The notes under the pieces are model-generated. The model did no database searches. It saw nothing but the letters and a program-made list of their open reading frames with translations, and had not been told where the DNA came from. The position numbers and the translations under genes were made by a program. Below are positions 36,207 through 47,944 of a DNA stretch of 64,000 nucleotides, one piece after another; positions within the stretch are counted from its first letter, which is position 1, and each line of letters begins with the position of its first letter. Origin of the DNA: Polytrichum commune (taxonomy: Eukaryota > Streptophyta > Polytrichopsida > Polytrichales > Polytrichaceae); contig OX485809.1 of NCBI GenBank assembly GCA_950295325.1, forward strand, positions 38,011,081 through 38,075,080, in the 5' to 3' direction.

Positions 36207-36470
36207 CTTTTTAAAAGTTGAGGGGGTGAAATATAGAGAAACCACAAAACCAACTCTTGCAAATATTGCTACAAATGGTGGATGTTCCATTCCAAATTTC
36301 TTAGTGTTTTTATTAGTGGGTTGTATTTGGCATGTTTATTTTGGGTCACTTCATGAGTGTATATGTTGTGGCAAAATGTAAACTCGATTAATTGGACGGC
36401 GAGGTTTGCATTTGGGGATGGAGGTTCTTGGTTGTCTATGGGGGCTTCCATATATGCATGTGATGTTGGG
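36200..36470 (-). mobile_element. Retroelement-like coding relic, copy 1
   Basis: The - strand frame contains VQLIEFTFCHNIYTHE and KHAKYNPLIKTLRN. A second copy at 47945-48300 reads VQFIKFTYCHDIFPE and KHIKYDPLINTIQN. The tandem duplication 34716-36206 continues downstream of it on the - strand and carries a VDNKQ-like tail. It resembles coding tails of non-LTR elements that I recall from other plants, but no reverse transcriptase catalytic motif is present here. Confidence 0.45.
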
Positions 36471-36693
36471 TCTAATTTGGTTAAGCATGTGCATCTTTGG
36501 GTGTTACATTTGCATCCATGGTGGGATCGTGTTGTCTATGGGTAGGTTATTTTGGGTGCCTACACTTAATAATGTTCGGTATCTAGTTTGGGGGATTGCT
36601 TTGAGGAATTTCATTATATTGGTGGGTTGTGGTGCAAAACCTATTATTCTTAATCCCTTCAGGTGTAGTTATTACATACTTGTGGGAGATGTG

Positions 36694-36698
<5 letters not shown>

Positions 36699-36734
<36 letters not shown>
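36699..36734 (+). repeat. (CT)n microsatellite
   Basis: About 18 CT units. Confidence 0.95.
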
Positions 36735-36736
<2 letters not shown>

Positions 36737-37860
36737 ATTATTGCATAGTGTGGAATTGGGATTTGTGAATAATCTTGGCCACCTTTTTGTATCTATGGCC
36801 CATATATTGCACATATCCAAATTTGGAGGAGTTGTGTGATTTACGCATCAATCACCCGTTTGAAATCTTTGGAGCTTGAGAATGAAATACTCGTTGGTGG
36901 TATAAGGTGAGCACATCTATTGTGAACACTAAGTTGGGCATTTTAGAATTATGTAGGAGTATGATCATACAATAAAAGTCACATGAGCATACTATTGAAT
37001 CCAAATGAGGAACATGAAATGGGTCACATACGATCCTAAATGGATGTTTAATGAATTCTTAAAGTGAAGATTATAGATGACACATGATGGCTTTCTTCTC
37101 AATATGTGTATTGATACGTGCAATTAGGTTGCCCGACATTGATTTTTTGACATAAGAGGATTGTGACATTGTTGTTACTTGATCAATTGTTCATTTTTGG
37201 TGATCAACTCTTGATTGCTTGAGGAGCCCATTTGGGGTTTCTTGTCAATGAAACCCCCAAAATCCACCTGAAAGACAATTTCAATTGTTTTGAGCACAAC
37301 AAATCAAATAGAATTCTTGAAGCCTATTCCCGCTCCACTCTACAAATCTAAGATTTCTATGTGTTTCAGGATGTTATTGCATTTTGCAACCTCCGTCGGT
37401 CTCATAATCCAACTACACCATATTGCATTTTTTGAAATCTACTTACCAAAATTTAAATCTCAATATCATAGTTGAAATTTCCCATACCATGGCATTCTTA
37501 TACATAAGTTACTTGATTTGTGAAAATTGATATTTTTGAACTAAATTTTCGATTATTATTATTAAATATGTAATTATTTAATTATTTAATTATATTTTTA
37601 CTTTTACTAATTAGAAAAAGAGAGCTAATGATATGCTCTTGTTTCTAAACAAGCTGATTAAAAACTAAATCACGAATGAGTAGTGAAAATTTGGGTGCAA
37701 GTTATGGTTGGCAATATGGAAACATGCTAAGGCAACAAAGGCTGAAAGTCTCATGTCATTTTAAAGTTTGAAATGCAACTAGGTGTTTATAAACTTGAGG
37801 GGATCACTGGCATTTTTCATGTTTAAATTCAAACTTTTGGACTCAACCCACCTACATATC
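36735..37860. other. Unannotated intergenic stretch
   Basis: Nothing recognised. Confidence 0.35.
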
Positions 37861-38544
37861 TAAGGGCCACCTTACCCTACAGCTTGAGGGTCCTTGACCC
37901 ATGATATACAAATTAAGTGATTTGGTGGAGAAACCAGAGACTGTCCAAGTTCACTTTACACTAGACCTTGAAGGCATGAGGGGCCCGAGGAATTCAAATG
38001 GATGGAAAATGCATGTTACATGGCATCCCACATGGTAGCAAGTGGATAATAATATGTCATGGTCTACTGGATATTGCATTCGGCCTATCATATTAGAGGT
38101 AAGTCTAACACAAAATTAACAGCCATGGCAAGCCTAATCATATTCCCGTTGGCTCTTATAAATATTATGTCGTCTTTGTGGTGACTAGAACCCAAATATT
38201 TGTTGTGTCCACTTTCACTTTTACACCAAGCTTGAGGGCCCACCAATAATTGCAAAGTTGCATTCTATTTCCCATGATTAGACCTTTGAATGGTTTTCAA
38301 AGGCCTTGAGGTTTTCAATTCTAGTTATGTATTAGACCCACTGTCTCTTTTTGATGGACTTAACGCAAGATCTGGCAAATTATGAAACATTATTTGCTCG
38401 CCACCATGTAGGACCCCATGTGAATTTTTTCATCCATTCGAATGCCTTTGGTCCCTCACGCCTTCAAAACCACTAGTGTAAAGTGAACTTCAATTGTCTC
38501 TGGTTTCTCGACCAATCACATTATATAAATAATTAACGTTTGGC

Positions 38545-38735
38545 AATCCAATGTGATATTGAGCCCATTGGCCCTACCTTGCTCAAAAACACACTTGGTG
38601 CAGGGTGGGCTCTCGGCTTCCTACCTACCTAGCTAGTCATTTCCGACAAGTAGAGAGAAGATTTCACACCGGGAATCGAACCGCCAACCACTCCATTCGA
38701 AAATGGGTACCTCTCCACTAACACCCGGTAGTTTA
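38545..38735 (-). mobile_element. tRNA-derived SINE-like sequence
   Basis: On the - strand a Pol III box A (TAGTGGAGAGG, 38710-38720) and box B (GTTCGATTC, 38673-38681) match the consensus with tRNA-like spacing (28 bases between). An unrelated downstream part follows. No complete acceptor stem or convincing cloverleaf is formed, so this is a SINE head or tRNA-derived relic rather than a tRNA gene. No second copy was seen in the window. The low-coordinate end is approximate. Confidence 0.5.
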
Positions 38736-38764
38736 GGGTCTATGATCAGGGGAGAACTAGCAGT

Positions 38765-38975
38765 TTGTTACACATGAACCAGTTGAGTTTGAGAAATAAC
38801 CGGTTGAAGTTGAAGACTGCAGGAAAATTACCAATCATTTTATAGGAATTTATAGATTATACCCTAGTTTAAGAAAGGAAAACCGAAGGATGTGAACATG
38901 TAACCGGTTGGACTTGCAAACACTAGGATCTCAACCGATTATGCCCAAAAATCTCCCCGATCACTATTAAGGGTC
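38765..38975 (-). repeat. Dispersed repeat N, copy 2 (inverted)
   Basis: Shares, in inverted order, CCGGTTGGACTTG, ATAACCGGTTGA and neighbouring text with 47354-47512 and 31735-31905. Confidence 0.5.
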
Positions 38976-39047
38976 ATCTTAGACCAATTAATTTATCATG
39001 GATCAATGGCCCTCAAGCGCTTTCTAGTGTAAAGAGCGGCCCCCTCA

Positions 39048-40548
39048 TAACCCTCTCCAAATCATGAAAACACCCTAAATACACACACACACATACACAC
39101 AACACCAACAACTTGAACTCCCACATGTCTAGAATGCTTTGCAATGCAATGTGTAGACTGATCTCATGTGGAGTCATGATGGGTCACAAAACTATTAAAA
39201 GTGGAAGTGGGGGAAATGAGATGCCGATGGTGCCACGTCTAAATTGCATGACATGATCATTCATGTGAAGATCATTAAAGCATTATGAAAACCCGCTTGC
39301 TCAAACTTTATCTCTCTTCTAGTCAAAGATTCCCAAGCATATTCCCGACGCAAGTGCACCTCGATCGTGTGCCGCTTGCATCACTATGATGTGTGAAAAC
39401 TCTCACAACACACGTCACCCGACTTCAAGTCCGCAATTTAATATGCACATTGTATAACTAGCCACAAGAATGTTCTCTTTGGAACATTTCCTAAATTACA
39501 AGGTATCGTGTGTGCCACTTTCTTGATTAATGGATTAGGCAATAGACTAGGCAACGTCGACCTAGTGTAATCGTGATGATGATGCGATCTCTCTAGTCTA
39601 TATGACCCTATTTATAATGGATACCCTCCCTAAATGGGTTACTAATGTACGGGTTTCCTAAATTAGTTACTAGATATTGACTCACTTTTACGGCCCGCCC
39701 GGGAGGGTGATTGTTGTACTTTATTGAGAAAGAGGGTCACTATTTTATAGTTGGAAGCCAGAGCCTACAAATGAAAGTCAACTGGAATGTTTCTTTGTTT
39801 TTTGTTTTTTTATCTATTATTTTAACATAATTTTATATTGATAAATTTTAGAAGAAGAAAACGTTTGGTTTGATTTGGGATGCATCGAAGAACTCCATTG
39901 GGGAGAGAAGAAACTAAGCGTAGTAGAGGCATCCATAACTGATCATTTGAGTGATTTTGCGCTAGATCTGGAGAAGTATAAGGCGGTGTACATTTTTCCC
40001 ATGTAGGAAGATAGAAAGTAGGTGGACTGCAATTTTTTTGGTAATTTTATTCCTTACATTGAAATCACTGTGAATCGTTAAAGCCAAAATTTGGTCCGAG
40101 TATATTACCAATGTTTAGAGTATGCCATAACCGCTCACTCCTCCTCGCTTTAGCACTCAAAACTTGGTTCCAACACGATCGAAATTCAATATCCTAGCCC
40201 TATTGAAATTTAGTCCCAACTTGATTGAAATTCCGGTACCCTACAGATTGCCAATGGGATCTTGATTGGGAATAGAAACCTCTACTATACATGTGGTAGG
40301 TTTCCTCCTTGCTTCAAGTCCCAATGACTTTATATGTGATTTTGACAATGAAATAAAGTGCTTGAATTATCTCAAGAAATTTTTTATTTAAAAAAAGCAA
40401 AATAAAAAAGCAAAATCAAGAGAGGTGTCAAGACCGCGTGTGGAATTTTTGCTCCGGACACACCAAAGCACAACCATCCTAGCACTAAGAATGAAGGCTC
40501 ATGACTACATGGCCACAACCAAGTGGGTATGATGCCTCACCTTTTATA
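39048..40548. other. Unannotated intergenic stretch
   Basis: A short CA-rich tract lies near 39078-39100. Nothing else was recognised. Confidence 0.35.
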
Positions 40549-40570
40549 TATATATATATATATATATATA
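40547..40570 (+). repeat. (TA)n microsatellite
   Basis: About 12 TA units. Confidence 0.9.
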
Positions 40571-40914
40571 AACCTTTGTTATCCACTAGTCATGGCCAAG
40601 AGGGACAGTTTTTGGAGGCGTTGACTAGGAAATTTTGAGAAGATACATATTTCCAAGGCCTCCGAAGATATGCCCTTTATAAAATATTCGGTGGACAACG
40701 AGAGTTTTCATTGTAAACAAAGGGATAAACATGTAGTCATGTCTTATTAACCCTTACATGTCCTCCAAAGCCGGCTGGGCTCCCTCCAAAAAAAAAGGCG
40801 ATTGTGGAATCACGCCATGTCTTTATATGAACCCCCCAACCGAACATGGAGATTCTTTTATGTTTCAAAGAGTGATATTGAGTGCAAGTTGGTTCATGTC
40901 AAAACCCTACCTAA

Positions 40915-41401
40915 GGGCCATTTCACATTATGGTCGTCCAAGTCGACAGGCCGTGGGATTGAATAGCCACATTATGTTGAGAGTCCAAAGAAATGGGCTG
41001 AATATAGCCAATAAAATATAGAAATTGGAGCCTTCAGCCATGGTGTGAAGCCTCCAAAGGCCAAGCCCAAAGTCCAAAGAAAGAAGAAACATCCCACTTT
41101 GTTCCCTGCCCAATGCAACCCCTCCAATCTAACGGCCAAGATCTTGTCAAGCTTTTAATTTTTTCAATGAAAAAAATCGATGGCCTCTTGACCATAGTTT
41201 GGTCTTCCATTCCTGTCCGACCCTAACTTCCTCCGAGAGTCTGTCACCTTGGTCAAAAAATACTGTCATGTAAGCATTTTGGAGAATGACGACCTTTGGC
41301 CTCTAGTGTGAAGGGTCGAGAGGTTAAATTCTTGGTTTCTTGCAATTTGATTGGTGGAAATCGACGGCCTCTCGACCTTCAACCATAGTGTGAAGCGGCC
41401 C
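40915..41401. mobile_element. GGGCC-end MITE with TAA duplication
   Basis: A 487 bp element has ends GGGCCATTTCACATTATGG and CCATAGTGTGAAGCGGCCC, flanked by TAA on both sides (40912-40914, 41402-41404). Ends and target fit PIF/Harbinger-like MITEs. Non-coding. Confidence 0.82.
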
Positions 41402-41759
41402 TAAGATAAGCAAGGGGTTAGAAGTTTACCAACTCATAACTTAGCATCCACCACAAATGATGGATACTTAATAACGAAGTTGTTTTGGTCAAGTTGCAAG
41501 CCCCACTTGAGAAGGAGAATTAATTCCTTTACTAAATGACCTTCTCTTTCCCACCCTTAGATGCTCATTTAGTGTATGTTATGGGTAGCCCTTGACAATG
41601 TGAGCATTCTTTGGTATGGTGGGAGCATTCTCTTTCCAATTAGATTATTTTTTGAGCCACACTTATTTCCTCCCCCATAAAGCATGCTCACCCTTGATTA
41701 AATACTTAGGAAACCCAATTCACCCAAGTTCACAAGTTTGCCATCTCCTCAGGTTGTTC

Positions 41760-42145
41760 AAAATTCAAACTGCCAAAAACAATCTATCAAGAACCTAGTA
41801 TCGAGAATATGAATTGAGTGTTACAAGACTTATGAGAAGCATTCTCCCCAATTCCAAACTATGTGAAGCTAGAATCCTTCACAAAATAGTGGCAACCATT
41901 TTTGTGGGCCCACGTATCAAACCGTAAATATGCCAGCAAAATAAGTCTCCCCATTGAATAGGGAGAAGTTTGAGCCAACTCGGTTAGTATCCTTACTTCT
42001 TCATTATCAATCAGTTATTCATTACAAAAGCTTCGAATATTTCTTGTATTTTTCCTTTAATTAGTATATTTCCTAGAACATGGTTCAGTTAAGTTCCTAG
42101 AGTCTTGATTTTGAGCTGGTAATTTGGAAAGACAATTGGTTGTCT
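41760..42145 (+). repeat. 386 bp tandem duplication, unit 1
   Basis: Starts AAAATTCAAACTGCC and is followed directly by a nearly identical second unit. Only a few differences were noticed (for example TTCTTGTATTTTTCC against TTCATGTATTTTTCC), so the duplication is recent. Confidence 0.92.
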
Positions 42146-42530
42146 AAAATTCAAACTGCCAAAAACAATCTATCAAGAACCTAGTATCGAGAATATGAAT
42201 TGAGTGTTACAAGACTTATGAGAAGCATTCTCCCCAATTCCAAACTATGTGAAGCTAGAATCCTTCACAAAATAGTGGCAACCATTTTTGTGGGCCCACG
42301 TATCAAACCGTAAATATGCCAGCAAAATAAGTCTCCCCATTGAATAGGGAAAAAGTTGAGCCAACTCGGTTAGTATCCTTACTTCTTCATTATCAATCAG
42401 TTATTCATTAAAAAAGCTTCGAATATTTCATGTATTTTTCCTCTAATTAGTATAATTCCTAGAACATGGTTCAGTTAAGTTCCTAGAGTCTTGATTTTGA
42501 GCTGGTAATTTGGGAAAACAAACCGGTTGA
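42146..42530 (+). repeat. 386 bp tandem duplication, unit 2
   Basis: Second unit, diverging from the first at its far end after GCTGGTAATTTGG. No flanking primer-binding or polypurine sites suggest an LTR. Confidence 0.88.
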
Positions 42531-42691
42531 TCTGTAACTTCTCCCCGCTTAATTAAGCTAATTGAGCCTCCCATCAAATTCAATGTTGAAATTCTTATCA
42601 AGCTACCTACACTATGAGAGGCTACGAATAGTACTGTGTGTTGCAGGAAAGGAGACCGTATCCTGGACATTGAATAATGTTTTGGAAGTTA

Positions 42692-43198
42692 AAGCCACTC
42701 TACACACGAGACTGAGGGCCCGTGACCGTTGCACTTCAAGCACTCTCATGGGTGGAAAAGGCGGAGCCGGTCCAAGTTCGCTACTTCACACTACGCTTAA
42801 GTAACCAACGGAGTAACTGAATGCAAGATGGATGTAATTAAAGTCCACATGGATTCCTACATGGCATCAAACGGAGCATGTTTCATGGTCATTTGGAATA
42901 TTTTCAAAAAATCACTTCTTGGAGGTAGGCCTAACACAAAACCAGCACACCATGGCATTCCGAAATCTCACAACCGTTAATTTATTGTATTTTATCATGT
43001 GTGAGGATCTCGGATGAATAGAAACTCATTGAAATAGTATTTGGTTGAGGGCCCAATCACATATGACTCCACACTACACTTGAGGGCCCGTGACCACATT
43101 ACATGATTTTGGAAGTGCCTTGGGACGGCCTTTGCACACTTCTTTCAGGCTCTCACAATTTCATGGTCGTGGCTCTTGGCTCGTGTGTGAAGTGGCTC
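42692..43198 (+). mobile_element. GGGCC-end MITE with TTA duplication
   Basis: A 507 bp element is flanked by TTA (42689-42691, 43199-43201). Ends are AAGCCACTCTACACACGAG and CTCGTGTGTGAAGTGGCTC in inverted form. The interior is closely similar to 46851-47354 (for example GGTGGAAAAGGCGGAGCCGG in both). Confidence 0.85.
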
Positions 43199-43307
43199 TT
43201 AGACTAGATCTTCCATCATTTCTATATTCTTTTCTTTTCTTTTCTTTTTAAAATTTAAATTTTTTGGTTTAGAGACACATTGATAGCAGTTCATAGTATC
43301 ATAAAAC

Positions 43308-45017
43308 CACAAGTGGGTCACTCTATAAGATTTTTGTGCATCACATGCGGCATAGAGGGATTTGTTTAGGGGCTATTTACTTCCAAGGTATGAATTAAAG
43401 GTTCTTTATAATTACTTAATTCACTACAACGACCTTTTTGTTTGCACCCTGTCATTTACTTATATTTCTTATGCCAATGCAAATTTAGTATAGTCTATAT
43501 TCCTTTTAAGTAATAAAAAATAATCCATGTCCATATGTACTATTGCATACATACAAAAATCATGTGCATACAAAGTATTGCAAACACAGTTCCATATAAG
43601 CCATTACAAAAAAAAACTTGTGCTTAAGGATCATATTACAAAACATAACAACACTATTTGATCACATAGTACAATCCTAGAACGCAAACATTGATTCCCA
43701 ATGTGTTTACACATCAAACCTAATAAATTTGTTTAACCATGAAGACTACATGATATTCAATACTTCCAACCGGCTTAAAATGAAGCATATAGAAGACAAA
43801 TACTTACAAATATATCATTCTATCATATCAAACAACACAACCACATCACACTTGTATATCATACACAACCATATCAACAACTAAAATATCATACACCATA
43901 TTCATTACAAAAACTATGATTGTGTGGTAAATACACAATGCCCACTCCATAGGAGTTTGGGCACGAGCACAAAGAAGATCGTATATGGGTACAAAAGAAT
44001 TGATGACCTCATAATATGACAACCTCTTGTGAATTCAGAAACGCCTTGCTCCCAATTCATGCAATGGTACCATAATTCAAAATCTGAAATAATATTGATA
44101 GTGATTTGATACTCTAATAGCCCATAGATTAATCATCACCAAGACAAGTCTCCTATGCCTTCTACAAGTAACATTGGATTAGATGCATTAAGAAGGAAAA
44201 AGAAAAAAAAGAAAAAAAAGACTTAGATGAAGAAAGAAATTGCTAGAGCTTGGAATGTTGAGCCATAAGTTGTACATGAATCCTATACATTTCTCTTGGT
44301 CACAAACTTTTCTAGCTCCTCTGCATCAATCCTATATAGTGTGTATACTTCATTGTAGCTCAGGGTCACAATAGTAATAATGCAATCCACATCAATTCAT
44401 TTGTTATTGGCGTGGTCATATTTGATTTTGTTATGGCCCGGAGGTTTCCTATAATATTGTAGTATTACTTCAATATAGGGGTTGTGAGGATTTTGCCTCC
44501 CATATTCTTTGATTTGAGCCAAGAGGTCAACTGGCTACCTTTGTACCCCAATTGTATGCCCATTACTCCTCTTACTGGCTTGTGCCCTCCCAAACTCCAA
44601 GTAGAGAACCAAGCTCCAAACCCAACGAGCTTCAGCTATGTGCAAACTCAACCCTAAACTAGAGCAAAACAAGAGAAAACCCTACTGCTCTAGAAGCTAA
44701 GGAAGATGACCAATGACTACACCCTCATTTTCATCCATTTTTTCACGTATGTCGAATGAAATTTTCATCCATTCAACATGCACCATCCTTAGTGCATTCT
44801 TACAAACAAATCATAATAAACATAAATCCCATGATCCTAAATTGCAGCCCTTATATTAGTTATACTAGAAAGTAATGGCCTAGTTTTTAGGCATGTCGAC
44901 TCTTAATGGACTCTTCATTCTTTGGAGTCCCTTTATAGTTTTGATTTCACAAGAATTAAATCCTCCCCATAGTATGCTGCATGTCATTTGTAAATTGCAT
45001 TAAATGACCCACCCAGG
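43308..45017. mobile_element. hAT-type element, family G copy 2 (1.7 kb, non-autonomous)
   Basis: A 1710 bp element is flanked by 8 bp direct repeats CATAAAAC (43300-43307 and 45018-45025). The left end CACAAGTGGGTCACTCTATA and right end (inward CCTGGGTGGGTCATTTAATG) and about 200 bp next to each match 22968-23516. The 1.2 kb middle is absent from that copy and has no intact frame. A shorter family member is thus a likely internal deletion of a longer one like this. No hAT transposase motif was recognised in the middle. Confidence 0.88.
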
Positions 45018-45025
45018 CATAAAAC

Positions 45026-46310
45026 ACTTGGCGAATCCTCCATATTTCCCTAAAAATTAGTTTTATGTCATAGATCTATATCTGACAAAATTGATAGCAC
45101 CATGAGATTATAAACTACTTACCTTGCACTTTTGGGGTCATGAAGACTTAGGTAGGTCAATTATTGCATTTTAAAAACAACATGCAACCTAATGTAGGGA
45201 GGGTTGAATTCATTTGACATAAAATTTATAGGAGACTTCCACATAATTCAAGGTTTGTGAAGAGTATATTAAACTAATAGAGCTAGGTAGATAGGCTTTA
45301 AATGTGGACCATTAAGGAAAAAACATTAATAATATAGGGGTTGAAGACAAGGACCTTAGGATTGTTGTGTTTCCACCCCAAGGGGTTGTGTACATCATGG
45401 ACCATGAAGTCGTCCCTTGCACCCCTTATATATTTGGTCGGCTATTGAACTCAACCCATGACCACTTCGGTTACATCAAGGGAAAAAACTGTAAGAGTAA
45501 CCATGGAGCTTGAGGTCCCCAAAAGGCCTATTTTCAAGCCTACGATATCTATTGTCATGGTCCAACGAGTTTTGTGGTGAGAGGAGCAAAAGAGGTTCTC
45601 TCGTTGCAAAAGTTTGGGGACAATGATAGAAAACTGCCGTTTTAATCATATATATAATGTTGCCAAACATAAATGTAGTTAAGAGGAAAGAAGGGGAGAA
45701 GATGGGAGAAGGCAAAACATCAAAAATCCCAAAATTGCATTTTTGGGGCAAAATAACAAAATTCAACCTATTTGGAGTTAATCAAGGTGGACTTGGTTCT
45801 TGCAATAGGATAACTTTCAATTTTTCATCCATCTAAACATTTTAGAAACTGGCAAGACAATTTTCAAATTTCAATGAAGCATTCCATTTTTGAGATTTGA
45901 GGTTGAGCTTTAATGAAAATTTGCCCAAAAATATACACAATGTTGCCAAGCATTATGGTCTAGACTCCACACCTTCCCCAAATTTCCAAGGCCATTAATT
46001 TGTGATTACCGTAACGATTCCACGTCATCATGGTGAGCTTCCAATCCAAGGTGGCAACCATCGGGACCCCACCATGAATATTAGGTGGCAACCCATTATG
46101 GTCCCGTGAGTGCTAAAGGGTCAAATGGTTGCCACTTAGATTGCCACGTTGAAGCGTTGAATACATGAGGTGAGTGCAAATGCAAGAAATGGGGCCGGGT
46201 GAGAGGGAATTATTGCATGTGAACGTGTACCTTTCATCTATTCAACATAAAAACTTGATCTCTTATCAATTATGAATGATTCATCTCAAATGACTTCAAA
46301 TAAACTACTT
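45026..46310. other. Unannotated intergenic stretch
   Basis: The 96 aa - strand frame at 45476-45766 has no recognised domain. No element ends were found. Confidence 0.35.
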
Positions 46311-46444
46311 CTTTTTTTGTATGTGAAAATGATGTCAATGTCAACTCACCTCAAAAAAAGTAACCTCAATTTGACTCCTTTTTTTGTATGTGAAAATGAT
46401 TTCAATGTCAACTCAACTCAAAAAAAGTAACCTCTATTTGACTC
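46311..46444 (+). repeat. 67 bp tandem duplication
   Basis: Two units in a row share TTTTTTGTATGTGAAAATGA, TCAATGTCAACTCA and AAAAAAAGTAACCTC. The offset is 67 bases (ATGTGAAAAT at 46321 and 46388). Confidence 0.9.
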
Positions 46445-46799
46445 CGTGACAATTGCCCTCTAGTCGGCAAGAAATGGGGCCAGACTCGAGAGAGTACCTT
46501 TCATCGCTCCATGTTCAAACCATGCCCCTTAGAATGTTTATAGTTAATTGGTCATAAAATGGCCTCACAAGACTAATTTGGGACTGTTGAAGCTAATTCC
46601 AGTGTCCGAATTTCTCATGTTGACTGAGTGATATTCTTTATTACACGATTCCTGATAAGAAGGGACGTAACTGGTGGACTTCTGAGTTACTTCTCATGGG
46701 CCACCAAATTCATTGCTACATTGCAAGCACTCTCTGCCTCTGCCAAATTAGTCAAGCCGACAAAATTGGGGCTAACTTAGGCAGGGGCGGTAGCAGTGT

Positions 46800-47530
46800 C
46801 TGGAGAGATTTTTGGGTATAATGGGGCCAAATCCCAGTGTTTCTAAGTTAAGGGCCACTTCACACACGAGAGACTGGGAGCCCGTGACCGTTACACTTCA
46901 AAGCACTCTCATTGGTGGAAAAGGCGGAGCCGGTCCAAGTTCGCTACTTCACACCCATCCTTGAGGGACCAACGGAGTATGTGAATGCAAGATGGACGTA
47001 AAGTCTACATGGATTTCTACATGGCATCGAATGGATCATGTTTCATGGTCACTTGGATTATTTTCAGAAAGCACCTCTTGGAGGTAGGCCTAACACGAAA
47101 CTGGGAGACCATGGCACTACGAAGGCTCAACATTGTTGATTTATTCTAGTTTATCATGTGTGAGGACCTGCATGAATAGAAATTCATTGAATAGCACTTG
47201 GTTGAGGGTCTGGTCACATATGACTTCACACTACATGTGAGGGTCCGTGACCACACTACATGATTTTGGAGGTGTCGTGCACGGCCTCTGGACACTTACT
47301 TTGGGCTCTCACAATTCCATGGTCATGGCTCTTGGCTCGTGTGTGAAGTGGCCCGAAGTCCAACCAGTTTACATGTTGTGATCTTCCGGTTTTCCTTTAC
47401 TAATCTGAGGTATCTTCTACAAATTCCATTAAAATGATCGGTACTTTTTCTTAAAGTCTTGAACATCAACCAGTTATTTCTCAAACTCAACCGGTTCATT
47501 TGTGTAACTCAATGGTCGGTTCTCCTTGTT
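46800..47530 (+). repeat. Dispersed repeat N, copy 3, interrupted by a MITE
   Basis: The left part ends CCAGTGTTTCTAAG and the right part resumes AAGTCCAACCAGTTTACATG. In copy 1 (31728-31760) these are continuous, so the MITE at 46851-47354 was inserted here. Confidence 0.6.
46851..47354 (+). mobile_element. GGGCC-end MITE inserted in repeat N
   Basis: A 504 bp element has ends AGGGCCACTTCACACACGAG and CTCGTGTGTGAAGTGGCCC. The interior is very similar to 42692-43198. The left flank is TTA and the right flank GAA, so the target duplication is decayed or of another length. The uninterrupted repeat at 31728-31760 confirms the insertion. Confidence 0.82.
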
Positions 47531-47944
47531 CATTAGGCAATAGCTTTTAAGCAATTGACAAAATTATACATCCAAATTCTTGTGTTGAATTCAACATTCT
47601 ATTTCAAATTGGGAAAACTGGATCTTAAAGAAGAGAAGATTGCAAAGTTCCCCATTGAACAAATTAAGGTAGCCGATCCATTCTTGACCACCACCCCATT
47701 TTCCCATAGGCCAACATAATTCCATGCAACACAAAATCAATCTCCGATTAGTCTGGACATGGCATGGTCAAAAATCCAACTTAACCAAGTTGACAACTAG
47801 GTTTTGATTGCAAGCAGAAAGAAAGAAAAATACCCCCATATCTAAATATCGGCATGAATGTGAGCCCGTTGGCCCTATGCTGATCATGGCATTCCTTGAT
47901 GCAACATAATGTGTTATGCCTCCTTTGGGAGGTGGGCTCTAATG

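Larger units (their letters stand above)
37864..39044. mobile_element. Probable composite GGGCC-end element
   Basis: Left end after TAA: GGGCCACCTTACCCTACAGC. Right end near 39019-39044 reads ...AGTGTAAAGAGCGGCCCCC. Inside, inverted arms pair 37930-38010 (AAGTTCACTTTACACTAG) with 38440-38515 (CTAGTGTAAAGTGAACTT). The right half holds a tRNA-derived segment and an inverted copy of repeat N, so insertions have been added. Exact boundaries and target duplication are uncertain. Confidence 0.5.

Noticed and set aside
36406-36768. 120 aa frame on the + strand with hydrophobic segments
   Set aside because: It overlaps a retroelement-like relic read on the - strand and ends in a (CT)n microsatellite, which accounts for the SLSLSL run.
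38650-38735. Functional tRNA gene on the - strand
   Set aside because: Boxes A and B are good, but no acceptor stem or full cloverleaf can be drawn.
41760-42530. Pair of long direct repeats as LTRs of a small retrotransposon
   Set aside because: The repeats touch each other with no internal region, primer-binding site or TG...CA ends, so tandem duplication is simpler.
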